From positions 129,774,695-129,838,694 of the forward strand of contig NC_035433.2 in the NCBI RefSeq assembly GCF_002127325.2: 64,000 bases of DNA. The letters are read 5' to 3'. Positions 29,280 through 39,368 of this stretch are shown here, piece by piece; position 1 is the first letter of the stretch, and each line of letters begins with the position of its first letter. The stretch is from Helianthus annuus (taxonomy: Eukaryota; Streptophyta; Magnoliopsida; Asterales; Asteraceae). The notes under the pieces were generated by a model that saw nothing but the letters and a program-made list of their open reading frames with translations, did no database searches and was not told the origin of the DNA. Made by a program: the position numbers and the translations under genes.

Positions 29280-29954
29280 TCAGAAACGACGTTCCCTCTC
29301 GTCGTATTTCCAGGAGATCTGCTCTCCTACCTCCCGAATTCTATTTCCGGCATCCACCAGCTCCTCGCCATAATGGTGGAGTTCAGATAAGTTTTCGTTA
29401 CTCATTGGTGGATTTGGTATAGGTTCCGGGTCGAATTGAGGGAGAAAAGTGTTAGGGCTATTCATGATGTTCTGAAATTGCCAGTCGGTAGTCCACCACT
29501 CCTCTAGTGTTCCTGGTAAAGGTCTAGGGTACATAATAGGGTCTGGAATGGCAGGTTCTAGGTTAACAGGTAGTAGGGCTTCTGCTGGGTAGTTAAAGAG
29601 AGTTTCATCGGTAGGTCCGATGATATCACCTAGTGACAGTTTACGGTCCAGCTCTTCTTCCCAAGATAGTGGTTCCTGGTTTTGCCTGGAACTCTCCCCA
29701 GTTTCTATTCCCTTTCCTTTGTCTTTAGGATCGTCCTTTTTCATGGTCTTTTGAGTTGCTGGCTTCTTCCTGCGTACACGCCTCCAACCTGCCCACCTAT
29801 GTCTCTTTTTCACTACTTTAGGTTTTTCCTGAGGTTGGGCTTTAAATACCATAGGCTCCTCCACATCTGCCTGGTATCCAGTGGTAATACTGGTGATATC
29901 CATACCTGTACTATGGATTGAAATATTTTGTAGGGCTTCTGATAGTTCGTTCAT
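29280..29954 (-). CDS. element B leader ORF 1, unknown function
   Basis: This 224-aa frame starts at ATG 29954, the first ATG in the open stretch, and lies closest to the 5' LTR. It has a strongly basic block (KKRHRWAGWRRVRRKK, residues about 55-70) that could bind nucleic acid or act as a nuclear signal, then SWEEELDRKLSLGDI, then a Pro-rich acidic half. No membrane segment or signal peptide is evident. Function is unknown. Leader ORFs upstream of gag occur in several Tekay-like elements of Asteraceae, from memory. Confidence 0.55.
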   Translation of the reverse strand: MNELSEALQNISIHSTGMDITSITTGYQADVEEPMVFKAQPQEKPKVVKKRHRWAGWRRVRRKKPATQKTMKKDDPKDKGKGIETGESSRQNQEPLSWEEELDRKLSLGDIIGPTDETLFNYPAEALLPVNLEPAIPDPIMYPRPLPGTLEEWWTTDWQFQNIMNSPNTFLPQFDPEPIPNPPMSNENLSELHHYGEELVDAGNRIREVGEQISWKYDERERRF

Positions 29955-30080
29955 GCTGTTAGCACACACGAAGACGCACACAATCCTAAGTTAAAATTTT
30001 GTAAACTAAAGTTTCACAAAATCACAGAATGGCAATCAGATAAATTAAGTATTTCTAAATACTTAATTGGCTTAAATCAG

Positions 30081-30094
30081 TGGCTCTGATACCA
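30081..30094 (-). other. element B primer-binding site
   Basis: The minus-strand reading is TGGTATCAGAGCCA, complementary to the 3' end of initiator tRNA-Met, 8 nt from the LTR edge. Confidence 0.9.
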
Positions 30095-30102
30095 CCTTAT
30101 TC

Positions 30103-31553
30103 TGTCACGGCCCCCGCACCCGGTTTGACCCGATCCAGGAGCCGCGGGACAGAAAACCCGTGGTATTCATATTTACAGCGGAAGTCTTGACAGGATCGTT
30201 TAAACTTGAAAATGCCCGAGTATTATTTATAATTCGGGATAACCCCGTAATTTACAGTGGAGGAATTTCATAATTCCTTTATTTTACAAAACATGTTTAT
30301 TTAGTTATTCGAGCCACCACTTTAAGCTTTGGAGTGCTCCAGAGCACTTGTACTTGATTCAAAGTAGGTCACCTGAAACATGTTGTAAAAATATTTTGAC
30401 AGCGGGGAAATACTGAGTGAACCATTCATTTTGATAAAATGACACATTGTTATAATCCACAGTATTAAGAGCGATTACAATGTTTATATGTCAACCAATT
30501 ACCCACAGTATTTGTCACTCGACTCGTTTCTGTGACTATGGTCATATCACCCATTGGCTAACTTGTTGTCCAATGGTGAAGATTATCAAGTAATGTATAC
30601 AAAACCCCACATACTGGCTGTAATTGAAGCCTACAAAGACTTAATCCCTGTAATTATAACTTTGGAAACAAATATGATTTTGAAAGTAAATTTTGTAAAA
30701 AGAGAATGACTCACTTTGTAAGTTTAGACGGGCAAGGTTTAGCCTACTGATAAGCCGAATAACCTAGTTTAAACAACAATGCACACGAACCAGGTTAGTA
30801 ACTAATACAACATTTACGATAACTCACGAGATACAACCCTCACAACGAATGACAAAGTGCGATACTTAAATATCCAGCGGATTCGCAATAAATGACAGAG
30901 CATAGCCCGGATTTGGGCAACACCCAAACATCCTGTCGGAATCATGACGAATAACAAAGTATAACCCTAATGCGGGCAGCACTTAAACATCCATTGGATA
31001 GTTTAAATCGATTGGATATTTAATCGTAGCAGCGATCGAGTTATTACCCGGTATTGTGGCAGCACCTCTCTATATGAAAAATATAATTTTGACAGCCTAA
31101 CTTCGTTCTTTGATCGAAAATTTGAGCACGGAATGAAAGTCCCATGCACAGGCTATTTATAGCCTGAAAATGGGTTTTACGCGGCCCGCGTAAACCCATA
31201 GGTAATCTTTACGCGGCCCGCGAGGCCGCCTAGTCTAGGCATAGGGTTGATTGGTCATGGGCTAGACTTGCCAAATGGGTAATACGTGGCCCAAATGTAT
31301 AACCTGTTGAAATTGAAGTTGACGCGGCCTGTGTAAAGACGAGTTTAACATTTACGTGGCCCGCCTGGACTCCTAAAGCTTATCCGGTTTGATTAATAAG
31401 TTGAAGCGGCCCGCGTAAGGTTAAGCTATCCCTTATGCGGCCTGCCTAAAACCCATTTTTCTTGTTTTCTTGATTTTTTTCAAGCTGGTTAGGGTTTTAG
31501 GGTCCGGGTTTTCACGTATGGATAATTTAGGGATATTCTTGAGGGTCCTTACA
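30103..31553 (-). repeat. element B 5' LTR
   Basis: It is 1451 bp and starts TGTCACGGCC in plus reading. It has the same length as the other copy and roughly 30 or more scattered differences, many of them C/T or G/A. Confidence 0.93.
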
Positions 31554-31558
31554 GTGAA

Positions 31559-31869
31559 GTTGCATGCTCCTTCAAAGTTTTTTCAATTTCAGGTTGACCT
31601 CTTGTTGTTGTCATGAGAACCAGATTATGAATACTCTGTTTTACAAAACATTTTTTGAATTGAATTGTTGAACTAATTGATCGAACAATGATCAATTTGA
31701 GTGATGAAACAAAGAATACGAATAGAATTGACCGAACAATGATCAATTCCGAAGTGAAACAACGCAATTTGGAACGAAGTTTGATCGAATTACCCGATTG
31801 AAACGATACAACAGATTCTCGATCAAATGGAGTTGCAGAGTACCGAGGATCGGTGGCTCTGATACCAAT
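31559..31869 (-). pseudogene. element A leader and first ~18 codons of gag
   Basis: Next to the 5' LTR is the primer site TGGTATCAGAGCCA (31854-31867, minus). A minus-strand ATG near 31612 opens the gag frame (MTTTRGQPEIEK), which runs into the element B insertion point. The remainder of gag continues at 22483. Confidence 0.75.
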
Positions 31870-32110
31870 TGATACGTGAATGTTAGAGAGAGAAGGAGAA
31901 TTAGAGAGAGAGAGAGAGAGAGAGGAAGATGAATAAGAAAGATCTCACAACCAGCTAACCATTCTGTTATTACTCAACTCCTTAAGTACACTATTACAAC
32001 TGTCATTAACTGTCTTAACAGACTATTAACTACTATTAACAACTATCTCATAACAACCCCCAACTATTACAATATTACAATTAAAACCCTGTAATACATT
32101 TCTCATATCA
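31870..32110 (-). repeat. element A 5' LTR
   Basis: 241 bp, TGATACGTG to CATATCA in plus reading. The extra length over the other copy is mostly a longer GA-dinucleotide run. Confidence 0.9.
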
Positions 32111-32115
32111 GACCA

Positions 32116-32239
32116 GATGTCCAGATCACAAACATAACTCGTCTCAAAATTTGTTTCTAGTCATTGTTAGGATTAGTTAACATGTAATAAGTGTTGTTAA
32201 AGAAAGATATCATGCGTAAGTCATTTAAAAGATTCAAAC

Positions 32240-32283
<44 letters not shown>

Positions 32284-32604
32284 CCACCACCACCACCACC
32301 ACCACCACCATTATGAAATACAAAGGCTCTTAAAAATAAGAAGTCATACAAAGAGTATCAAACGGACTTCGATTGACCCTTATTAGTCTCATCAGTCTCT
32401 ACGAGGTGAGATTTTAGGTTTTCACTTTTGGATTTGTAAGTTGTAGATTTTAGAAATTTTTGTTTACTATCATTGTGTCTTTTATTTATTATTGTGTCTT
32501 TTCTATATTTGCGTCACCGTGTCTTTTTTGCGACCCATTGTGTCTTTTTTCCTCGACTTATATTTTGGCTCGCCATTATGTCATCTATTATGTCTTTGTA
32601 CACT
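32116..32604. repeat. short spacer with compound microsatellite
   Basis: An ATT-type trinucleotide run (about 32239-32280) passes directly into an ACC run (about 32281-32310). The rest is AT-rich, with several copies of ATTRTGTCTTT near 32470-32600. No gene is supported. Confidence 0.7.
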
Positions 32605-35600
32605 TGTAACACCTCGAAAAATTTCGTCCAATAATGTCTTGACACGTGTCATAAGGTTCCGGTATGTGAAAATATACTTTAGAGGGACTAAAAGTGACAA
32701 ACAGTGAAAACTATGGAACGTAAGGTTCCAAAGTGTCAACAATGGATAAATAGACTCTATGATAACCCTACATAATGTTTATAACCTTAAACGGATGGAT
32801 CATGGATCATACGAAGCGGAAAATGCACAAAAGTGAGGAATTACAAACTATAGGGGCCAAAAGTGTCAACATGTTGAATTTATACCTCTGAGTGAACTTT
32901 TGGCAGACCCGAAGCTTTGTAAAGCTAAAATATACTCACTAGAATATGTGGTAAAAATTTCATGAAGTTTCGATAACGTATGAGAAAGTTATGGCCAAAA
33001 TCGTACTTGAGGGGTTAAAAGCATCAACGTCGAATTTCATGGTTTTTCAGTTGAGCGCAAAGTTATCCGAGGACATTACCATGTTGGTAAATGTCCCAAG
33101 GTTCTTAAAAACCAAATTTGGGGGTTTACGAGTCAAAATAAGTAGCCGAAACATCACGTGCAAGGACAGGGACCAAAGCTGCCAAAGTTTGAAAGTGTTT
33201 GGCTGACCAGCAGGCCAGGCGACCCGCCTGGACAGACCCAAGCGGGCCGCGTGACCCTATCAGATGCAGAAATTCGCGAAATGGGCATTTTGGGTCCGAA
33301 ATTTGAATCGGAAACAGCTTGCAACACCTCCTAAACTCACCAATGAGAATGCTTGCATGTTGGGACACCTGTGGAGCTCTGGCAACACCTGATTTCATCA
33401 TAAATTAGATCAAAAGCTCTCAATTTTTGGGCACATGCATTGTAAACAAGAACACTAGCAATTGCAAGAACTCTCAAGACTTCTCCAGGAGCTTTCTGAT
33501 CATCAAGGCAGACTCCAAGTGCTTGCTAGGCTTCATTAGGACCTTGGTAATCCTTTATATCATCCTATAATTCGTTCTAGCATAGATTAATTGCTAAAAG
33601 TCAAACCGTTGTTCTTATAATTTGACTTTTCGATTAAACAAGTTTTACTCTGTCATTTCTCAAATTGAAACCACTGATATGTTGGTATTTATGTGGGAAA
33701 CAAACCCTCAAAAGGGTATTCTCTGATTTCCACCGTATGCATGCTAATTGTCGAGTCAAAGATGTTATTAAAAAGTCAACAGAAATCGTTTTTGCGAAAA
33801 ATAGCTTAAATGGTAATGTAGATGACATGCAATCAGTTTGATCATCAAAAATAAATTATAATGAATATAAGAATGTGTTTTATCATAATAAACTCGACAA
33901 TCCTTAGTATAAATACGAATCGGAACCGAAAGTCTTGTAAAACGACTTTTTCGTAGACTATCGATTCGGATCCGTGCATGCATGTTTGAGATCTGTATTG
34001 GAGCATATTTTTGACCATTTATATTTTAGTATAACTTCTTGGAATTTTTATATCTCGAGTCTACACTTAGCCGATTCATTTGCATGTTTCCGATTTATGC
34101 TTAAAGTTGACTATTTTGCCCTTTTTGATATAAAACGTGATTTTTGGAAAAGTGAAAGAGTAGAAATCTTTATTATTAATTTATAAACTTGCACCGAAAA
34201 TTTGAGGTCAGTTGGTGGTCCAGATTTTGAGTTATGACCGATAGCGTAAAACTAAAGCTTTATGTTTAATAAACGGCGCATTTCGCATATAACCCATTTC
34301 AGGCCACGTTTTGATATAAAACTTTTTACCCACTGATGTTATATATTATTTTGGGATTTTTGATGATTTTTATTTAATTTTTGGCTGAACGTATCATGGA
34401 TCGCTAAGTCGATTCGGTTAATGACGGTTTTGACCGTTTGAGCCATAAAATGAGTTTTATACATTCTTTTGACCTCAAACCTTTTTCTACTGATTTTATT
34501 TGTTAAATAAACTATTTTGAGCATTCTGGAAATATAAAAATCTCAACTTTCTTTTGAAGACCCGGAAACGGCTCTAAATCGCATTTTTAGCATTTTTAAC
34601 GCATAGTAAGCGTTATACTCATTTTAAACATATAAGACTCATACCTACTGATGTATTTAGCATATTTTCATATAATAACAGTAAGTATAAGATTTTGATC
34701 TCAGATTTCCATTTTTGACATTTTTAGCCCTTGTGAAATTACTAAAATATCCCTACGGTGCATAGTTTGATTTTAAATGATAAGTTTTGTATACGGGTCA
34801 TACCCTACTGTTATAACATGTCAAACTAAGTATACTTACTGTATAAATCAGACCTGTAACTCAGATTTCTAATTTAACTCTTTTATAATCTTTTAAATGA
34901 CCAAAATGCCCTTCTAAGGCATAAATTGAGTTTAAAATCATTCGGGGCATAATAGAACATAACTTACTGATATTATATCATATTTAAAGCATATTATTTC
35001 AGGGAACTTGCATTCGACTCTTTTGGCTACCCGTAACGCCCTTTTTGCGTTCGGTTCGGTTTACGTAACTAGTTTGCGTAAATTGATCGAAACGGGTCAA
35101 CCGTTATCATTTTTATCTCAAAATCCAGAATGTATTTAGTATACCCATATTATACAAGTATTCAAACTTGTCGGGTCTAAATCACATTTTATCCGGTCTT
35201 TCGCTTAATCGTGCGCTTGTACCGTATCGTCCTTAAAACTAGCCGGTCAAAGCTTAGGCTTAAATAAAAGACCTGTTAGAAATCTAATAGGTTATTATAA
35301 ACCTTTGTTCCAGATTAGGAGGCCCAGTAAAAGCTATCTACACTTACCGATTGTGATTCATACTTGCTCAGGTAAATACATTTTGACTTATTTTCCCTAT
35401 ACGGGATTGGGGTACGGTATATAGAATACCGCTTGATCGAGCGCACAAATCCTGCGCCTTGGGTGTACAGTCTTGAATAGTTTGTGCGACTCGTTTAAAC
35501 AGTCTTGTCTTACTTTAGGCTTTGGGGGGTTATTGACCGTGTCCCGGATATCCTTGGCATTATCTTACGAGATGGCCACGACCAGAGCACGGGGTGTAGG

Positions 35601-36142
35601 CGTACACCCGACGTGTATAACTCTTTAATGTGGTGTGTCATTTAATCTTTAGCCCGGACAGCAGATCCCGGGCCACCAAAAGTACGAGTACATGTAATTC
35701 GTTCACAAGTTTATATTGCATAATTATCCCAAGTTAATAAAAATATTTATGCCTTGTGCATTTAAATCAATTTTCAATCATTTTCAAAATGAGTCGGTTG
35801 ATTTGTATTTACCAGTGTAAACTGACGTATTTTTCCCAAAAGGTTAAGTGCAGGTACTACACGAACTAGGCTGGCTGTTTCCTAAGAGCGTCCACTATAG
35901 TCTCGCAAGCTCGGACGACAAATAATCTGTTGAACAATATATCTTATTTTATTTGATCCGCCTGTGGATCCGTTTCAACTACTTGTGATATTTATTATTG
36001 CATTTAATTTAAAGTTGAAATGAATCTATTTCTGCTTCCGCTGTGCATTATTATGTTGTGTTGTTTGTCTATGACGATGCCAACTACGTCACTGTACCCC
36101 ACACCGGGCCCACCGGTGACACGTGGAGATCGGGGTGTGACA
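32605..36142 (+). repeat. element C 5' LTR
   Basis: 3538 bp. A TATAAATA box lies near 33909-33916. The words GGCGACCCGCCTGG and AGCGGGCCGCGTGA (about 33216-33253) resemble the GC-rich words of element B's LTR. Minus-strand frames inside recur identically in the other LTR and are not genes. Confidence 0.93.
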
Positions 36143-36145
36143 GGT

Positions 36146-36159
36146 TGGTATCAGAGCCA
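36146..36159 (+). other. element C primer-binding site
   Basis: TGGTATCAGAGCCA, complementary to the initiator tRNA-Met 3' end, three bases after the LTR. Confidence 0.9.
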
Positions 36160-36348
36160 ACGCTGAGTGAATTAAACACTAGTCTTTTGTGTTTAATCTC
36201 AGTTACACAATTGCACATTCCTCGATTTTCGAGTCTAGACAAAGAACTTAGGAAATGTTCAAAATTTCGTTTGTTTCATTTTTATTTATTATTAGCTTTG
36301 TCTTATATATTTTGTTGTGCAACTTGTTTGATTTTTGACAGGTTCATC

Positions 36349-37623
36349 ATGCCGCCACGTATGCGAGGACGAGGAGGATTCGCCACATCACATGACCACG
36401 AGGCAGGGCCTTCGCACAGGCGAGCCCCATCAGCATCGCACAACACTGCAGCCCATGATCTTTGGAGATCATTTGCTGAACTAGCCAGGCACTCGGTATC
36501 ACTGAGTACCTCACCATCCCTACCTCACTCCTTTGGGCCACATTCTGAAAATGGGCCCCACGACCCCCATGGATCTTTCATACCTCTTCACCAGTCACCT
36601 CACAACTACCCAACACCCGTTTTTCAGGGCCCGTACAACCCTGATGCCTACTTGGATGAACCAGTGGGTCATAACCCACTAGGACCTGAAGACCACTTCT
36701 CTGGTGGCAACGAGATGGAGGTCGACGAGGACACCGATCCCTCCATGCCACCGTCCGGCACTCCCAACCATCCCATTGAGATATCGGATGGGTCACCATA
36801 CAGGGGATCACCTTTCAATGGTGTTGACAGCTACGAGGAGAGGTTTAAGCAGCACGACTGGGTCTATACCCCCAGCTACCATAACTCCCCCATGCACCAG
36901 TCTTACCACGGTTCTCCCGTGCACTCGCAGCATCACTCCCAGCAGCAGCAGCATCAGCAGCAGCCTCAGCAGCAGGACCCGTCTGAGGCCTTCTGGCGCG
37001 ACGTGGTCACTCCGTCGCCACCACCACCACCACCGGTTTTGCCTCCTCCGCCTCAGAGGCCAAGGAGGAACGCGCGTATGTCTACGCGATGAGGGATTCG
37101 CATTGGCACCCCTCGACATTCAGGTAGCGACCGCTACTCGTCGCTCCACGAGGAGTCAGAGATGGGAGAGTCTCCGCATCCCGTCTCAGAGGTTTCTTCT
37201 GCGCCTATTGCGCCACCGCCACCACAGAACTTTGGAGAGCCAATCCCTGCATATGCTAGCGCAGCACAGTTCAACCCTTTCGAGCCGACTTTCCCTCCAG
37301 GTTATGATTATACGGGAGATCCCTACTGGTTAGCTTCAGGCTACAACCCTCTCAACCAGGAGAGTGCTTTTGGAGGTCCCTGGGCTACGGGATAATCAGC
37401 TTTTGGGTACTTACCGCAAGGGTACCAGCAGCCGCAGCCTCCACAGCCACCGCAGTATCAGCCACCGCCGCCGGCGCCGATGATGTCGCCACCGCAAGTC
37501 CAAGAAATCCTGCAAGGGATACACGACGTGCGACGGGAATTGCAACATGATCGCCGACACAACCGCGGTATGTTCAAGAAGATGGTTGACTTGATCAAGG
37601 GTAAGAGTAAGAAGGATTATTAA
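36349..37623 (+). pseudogene. element C leader ORF with two in-frame stops
   Basis: One frame of 425 codons runs from ATG 36349 to a TAA at 37621, broken by TGA at 37090 and TAA at 37393 with no frameshift. The product is rich in Pro, His, Ser and Gln: MPPRMRGRGG start, NHPIEISDGSPYRGSPF mid-region, a Gln/His run near residue 195 and a proline run near residue 225. The basic C-terminus is MVDLIKGKSKKDY. No catalytic domain is recognised. Similar ORFs precede gag in Asteraceae Tekay-like elements, from memory. It could be a disordered nucleic-acid-binding accessory protein. Confidence 0.6.
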
Positions 37624-37649
37624 ATCCTTTGGTTGTTAGCTCACTTACT

Positions 37650-37808
37650 CATGTCCCTGCGAGGACATTCATTCCTGTATTCTACCCCTGCGTGGGTATA
37701 TTTCTCTTATTCTACCCCTGCGTGGGTATGCTGTTTCTGTTTAACCCCTGCGTGGGTTTGTTTTGTTTGTTTTGTCTGTTATTTGGTTTAGCCCCTGCGT
37801 GGGCATGC
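37650..37808 (+). repeat. four-copy ACCCCTGCGTGGGT hairpin repeat before gag
   Basis: CCCCTGCGTGGG occurs four times (near 37686, 37720, 37746 and 37793), with a weaker fifth version (GTCCCTGCGAGGAC) near 37651. T-rich linkers separate them. Each word can form a small stem (ACCC with GGGT). It sits just after the leader ORF stop. Confidence 0.65.
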
Positions 37809-37847
37809 TATTTGAGAAAAGTCCCGTTTAGGGCAAAGTTGTACTAG

Positions 37848-38498
37848 TTTACTTAATTTAAAATGGTTAATTTAGGTTTTTCATTTTATCTATGTGCATG
37901 AATTTAATATTCAAATAAATGGAAAATATCAATTTTTTATTTGATTTGCCATTTAATAAGAATCTTAGTAAGGTAAAACCTAGCTTGAATGTCTTATTAA
38001 CAGGCCTGGCCAATATGGTAAAACCTGGTTGAAAAGATTCAACTCTCTGTTAACATCTGTAAACATGTTAACATTCTTGGCCAAGCGTGATCCGTAAAAT
38101 CACACAAGCCACCCTTTTTAATAAATTATCTACAGATTATATCTGTATACAAGTCTGATTGTGACTTGATACCTACGGGTTATGACTATGTCGTATAAAG
38201 CAAAAAGGCAGTTGTGGTCTATGACTCCCTGCCAAGTAAAGGATTATTTGTTTAATTATACAATGCTAATCCTATAAAAATCTAAATTTAGAATTTAGAA
38301 GTTGTCCGAAGTGACTAGGCCTATTGTGCCAATATATATATATTTCATTCTATGATATAGTTGCTAATAAAAGTGCTGAATGAAATTAAATAAATTAACT
38401 ATTATGGTTCTTAATACCATGGTTAATAAATCGTCTAGAACGATAATACTGTTAGGTTTCTAAATAAGACCTTGTCCTTTTATGTAGCTTAAAGCTAC
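37848..38498 (+). other. element C spacer between leader ORF and gag
   Basis: No reading frame is supported. The sequence is AT-rich, with TAAAACCTRGYTTGAA-like words twice near 37974 and 38020. Its role in the element is unknown. Confidence 0.5.
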
Positions 38499-39368
38499 AT
38501 GGCCAAATCGGAGGAGACCAACAGTCATTCTGGAGAACACCCAGATGATACAAAGATTCACGTCACTGGTGCGGAATTGCAAGCACTGGTTGAAAACGCT
38601 GTTGCCAAAGCTATGGATAGGCAATTCAGGGAATCTAGCGGGACTCGGAGTAGAACCCGAACCGTATCGCACGTCAAGCCCAAGACTCATTCAGAGGCTC
38701 ATAGTAAGCCACCTTCTAAGAAGAATGAGCCGAAGAAGGATGAGGGGGATAATCACTCCTCCAACCACAGCAGTATTCCTAAGCAAGAAACCAATCTGAA
38801 GCATGATACGCACAGCAAGTCCTGTACGTACAAGTATTTCGTTTCATGCAAACCCAGAGATTTTACTGGGGAAAAAGGAGCAGTTGACTGCATGACGTGG
38901 ATTGATGAGATGGACACTGTTGTTGATATCAGCGGGTGTGCTGATAGGGACGTTGTGAAGTACGTGTCCCAGTCATTTAAAGGAGACGCGCTTGCATGGT
39001 GGAAATCACTTCTACAAGCTGCCGGTAAGGCCGCACTGTACAGCATGACATGGGATCAGTTTGTGGCCCTGATCAAAGAGAATTTCTGCCCGCAGCATGA
39101 GGTCGAAAGGATTGAGTCGGATTTCGTATCCCTGGTAATGAAGAACCTCGATTGTCAGGCATATCTCACCACGTTCAACACCTTATCTCGATTAGTGCCG
39201 TATTTGGTGACCCCGGAGCCGCGAAGGATTGCTCGATTTATTGGGGGTCTGGCACCAGAGATCAAAGCGAGCGTTAAGGCATCAAGGCCTACGACATTCA
39301 GATCCGTACCTGATCTATCCCTCTCCCTCACTCAAGATGTAGTCAGATTGAGAGCTATGAAGAGCTGA
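38499..39368 (+). CDS. element C gag, N-terminal part, ended by an in-frame TGA
   Basis: 289 codons from ATG 38499. It contains the retrotransposon gag core (CKPRDFTGEKGAVDCMTWID near residue 115; DALAWWKSLL near 162), which forms the particle shell. The TGA at 39366 falls before the zinc knuckles. The same frame stays open for another 1235 codons after it, so the stop is either a recent nonsense change or read through. Confidence 0.85.
   Translation: MAKSEETNSHSGEHPDDTKIHVTGAELQALVENAVAKAMDRQFRESSGTRSRTRTVSHVKPKTHSEAHSKPPSKKNEPKKDEGDNHSSNHSSIPKQETNLKHDTHSKSCTYKYFVSCKPRDFTGEKGAVDCMTWIDEMDTVVDISGCADRDVVKYVSQSFKGDALAWWKSLLQAAGKAALYSMTWDQFVALIKENFCPQHEVERIESDFVSLVMKNLDCQAYLTTFNTLSRLVPYLVTPEPRRIARFIGGLAPEIKASVKASRPTTFRSVPDLSLSLTQDVVRLRAMKS

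Noticed and set aside
32157..32351. Minus-strand frame encoding poly-Gly then poly-Asn
   Set aside because: It is the translation of an ACC/ATT compound microsatellite.
33126..34186. Small frames in the 5' LTR of element C
   Set aside because: They recur at the same places in the 3' LTR (43633-44693) and have no domain. They are chance frames in duplicated LTR sequence.
36347..37333. Other-frame and antisense frames over the element C leader ORF
   Set aside because: They arise from the GC-rich, biased composition of the leader ORF. The frame beginning MPPRMRGRGG has the best start position and continues consistently across the two stops.
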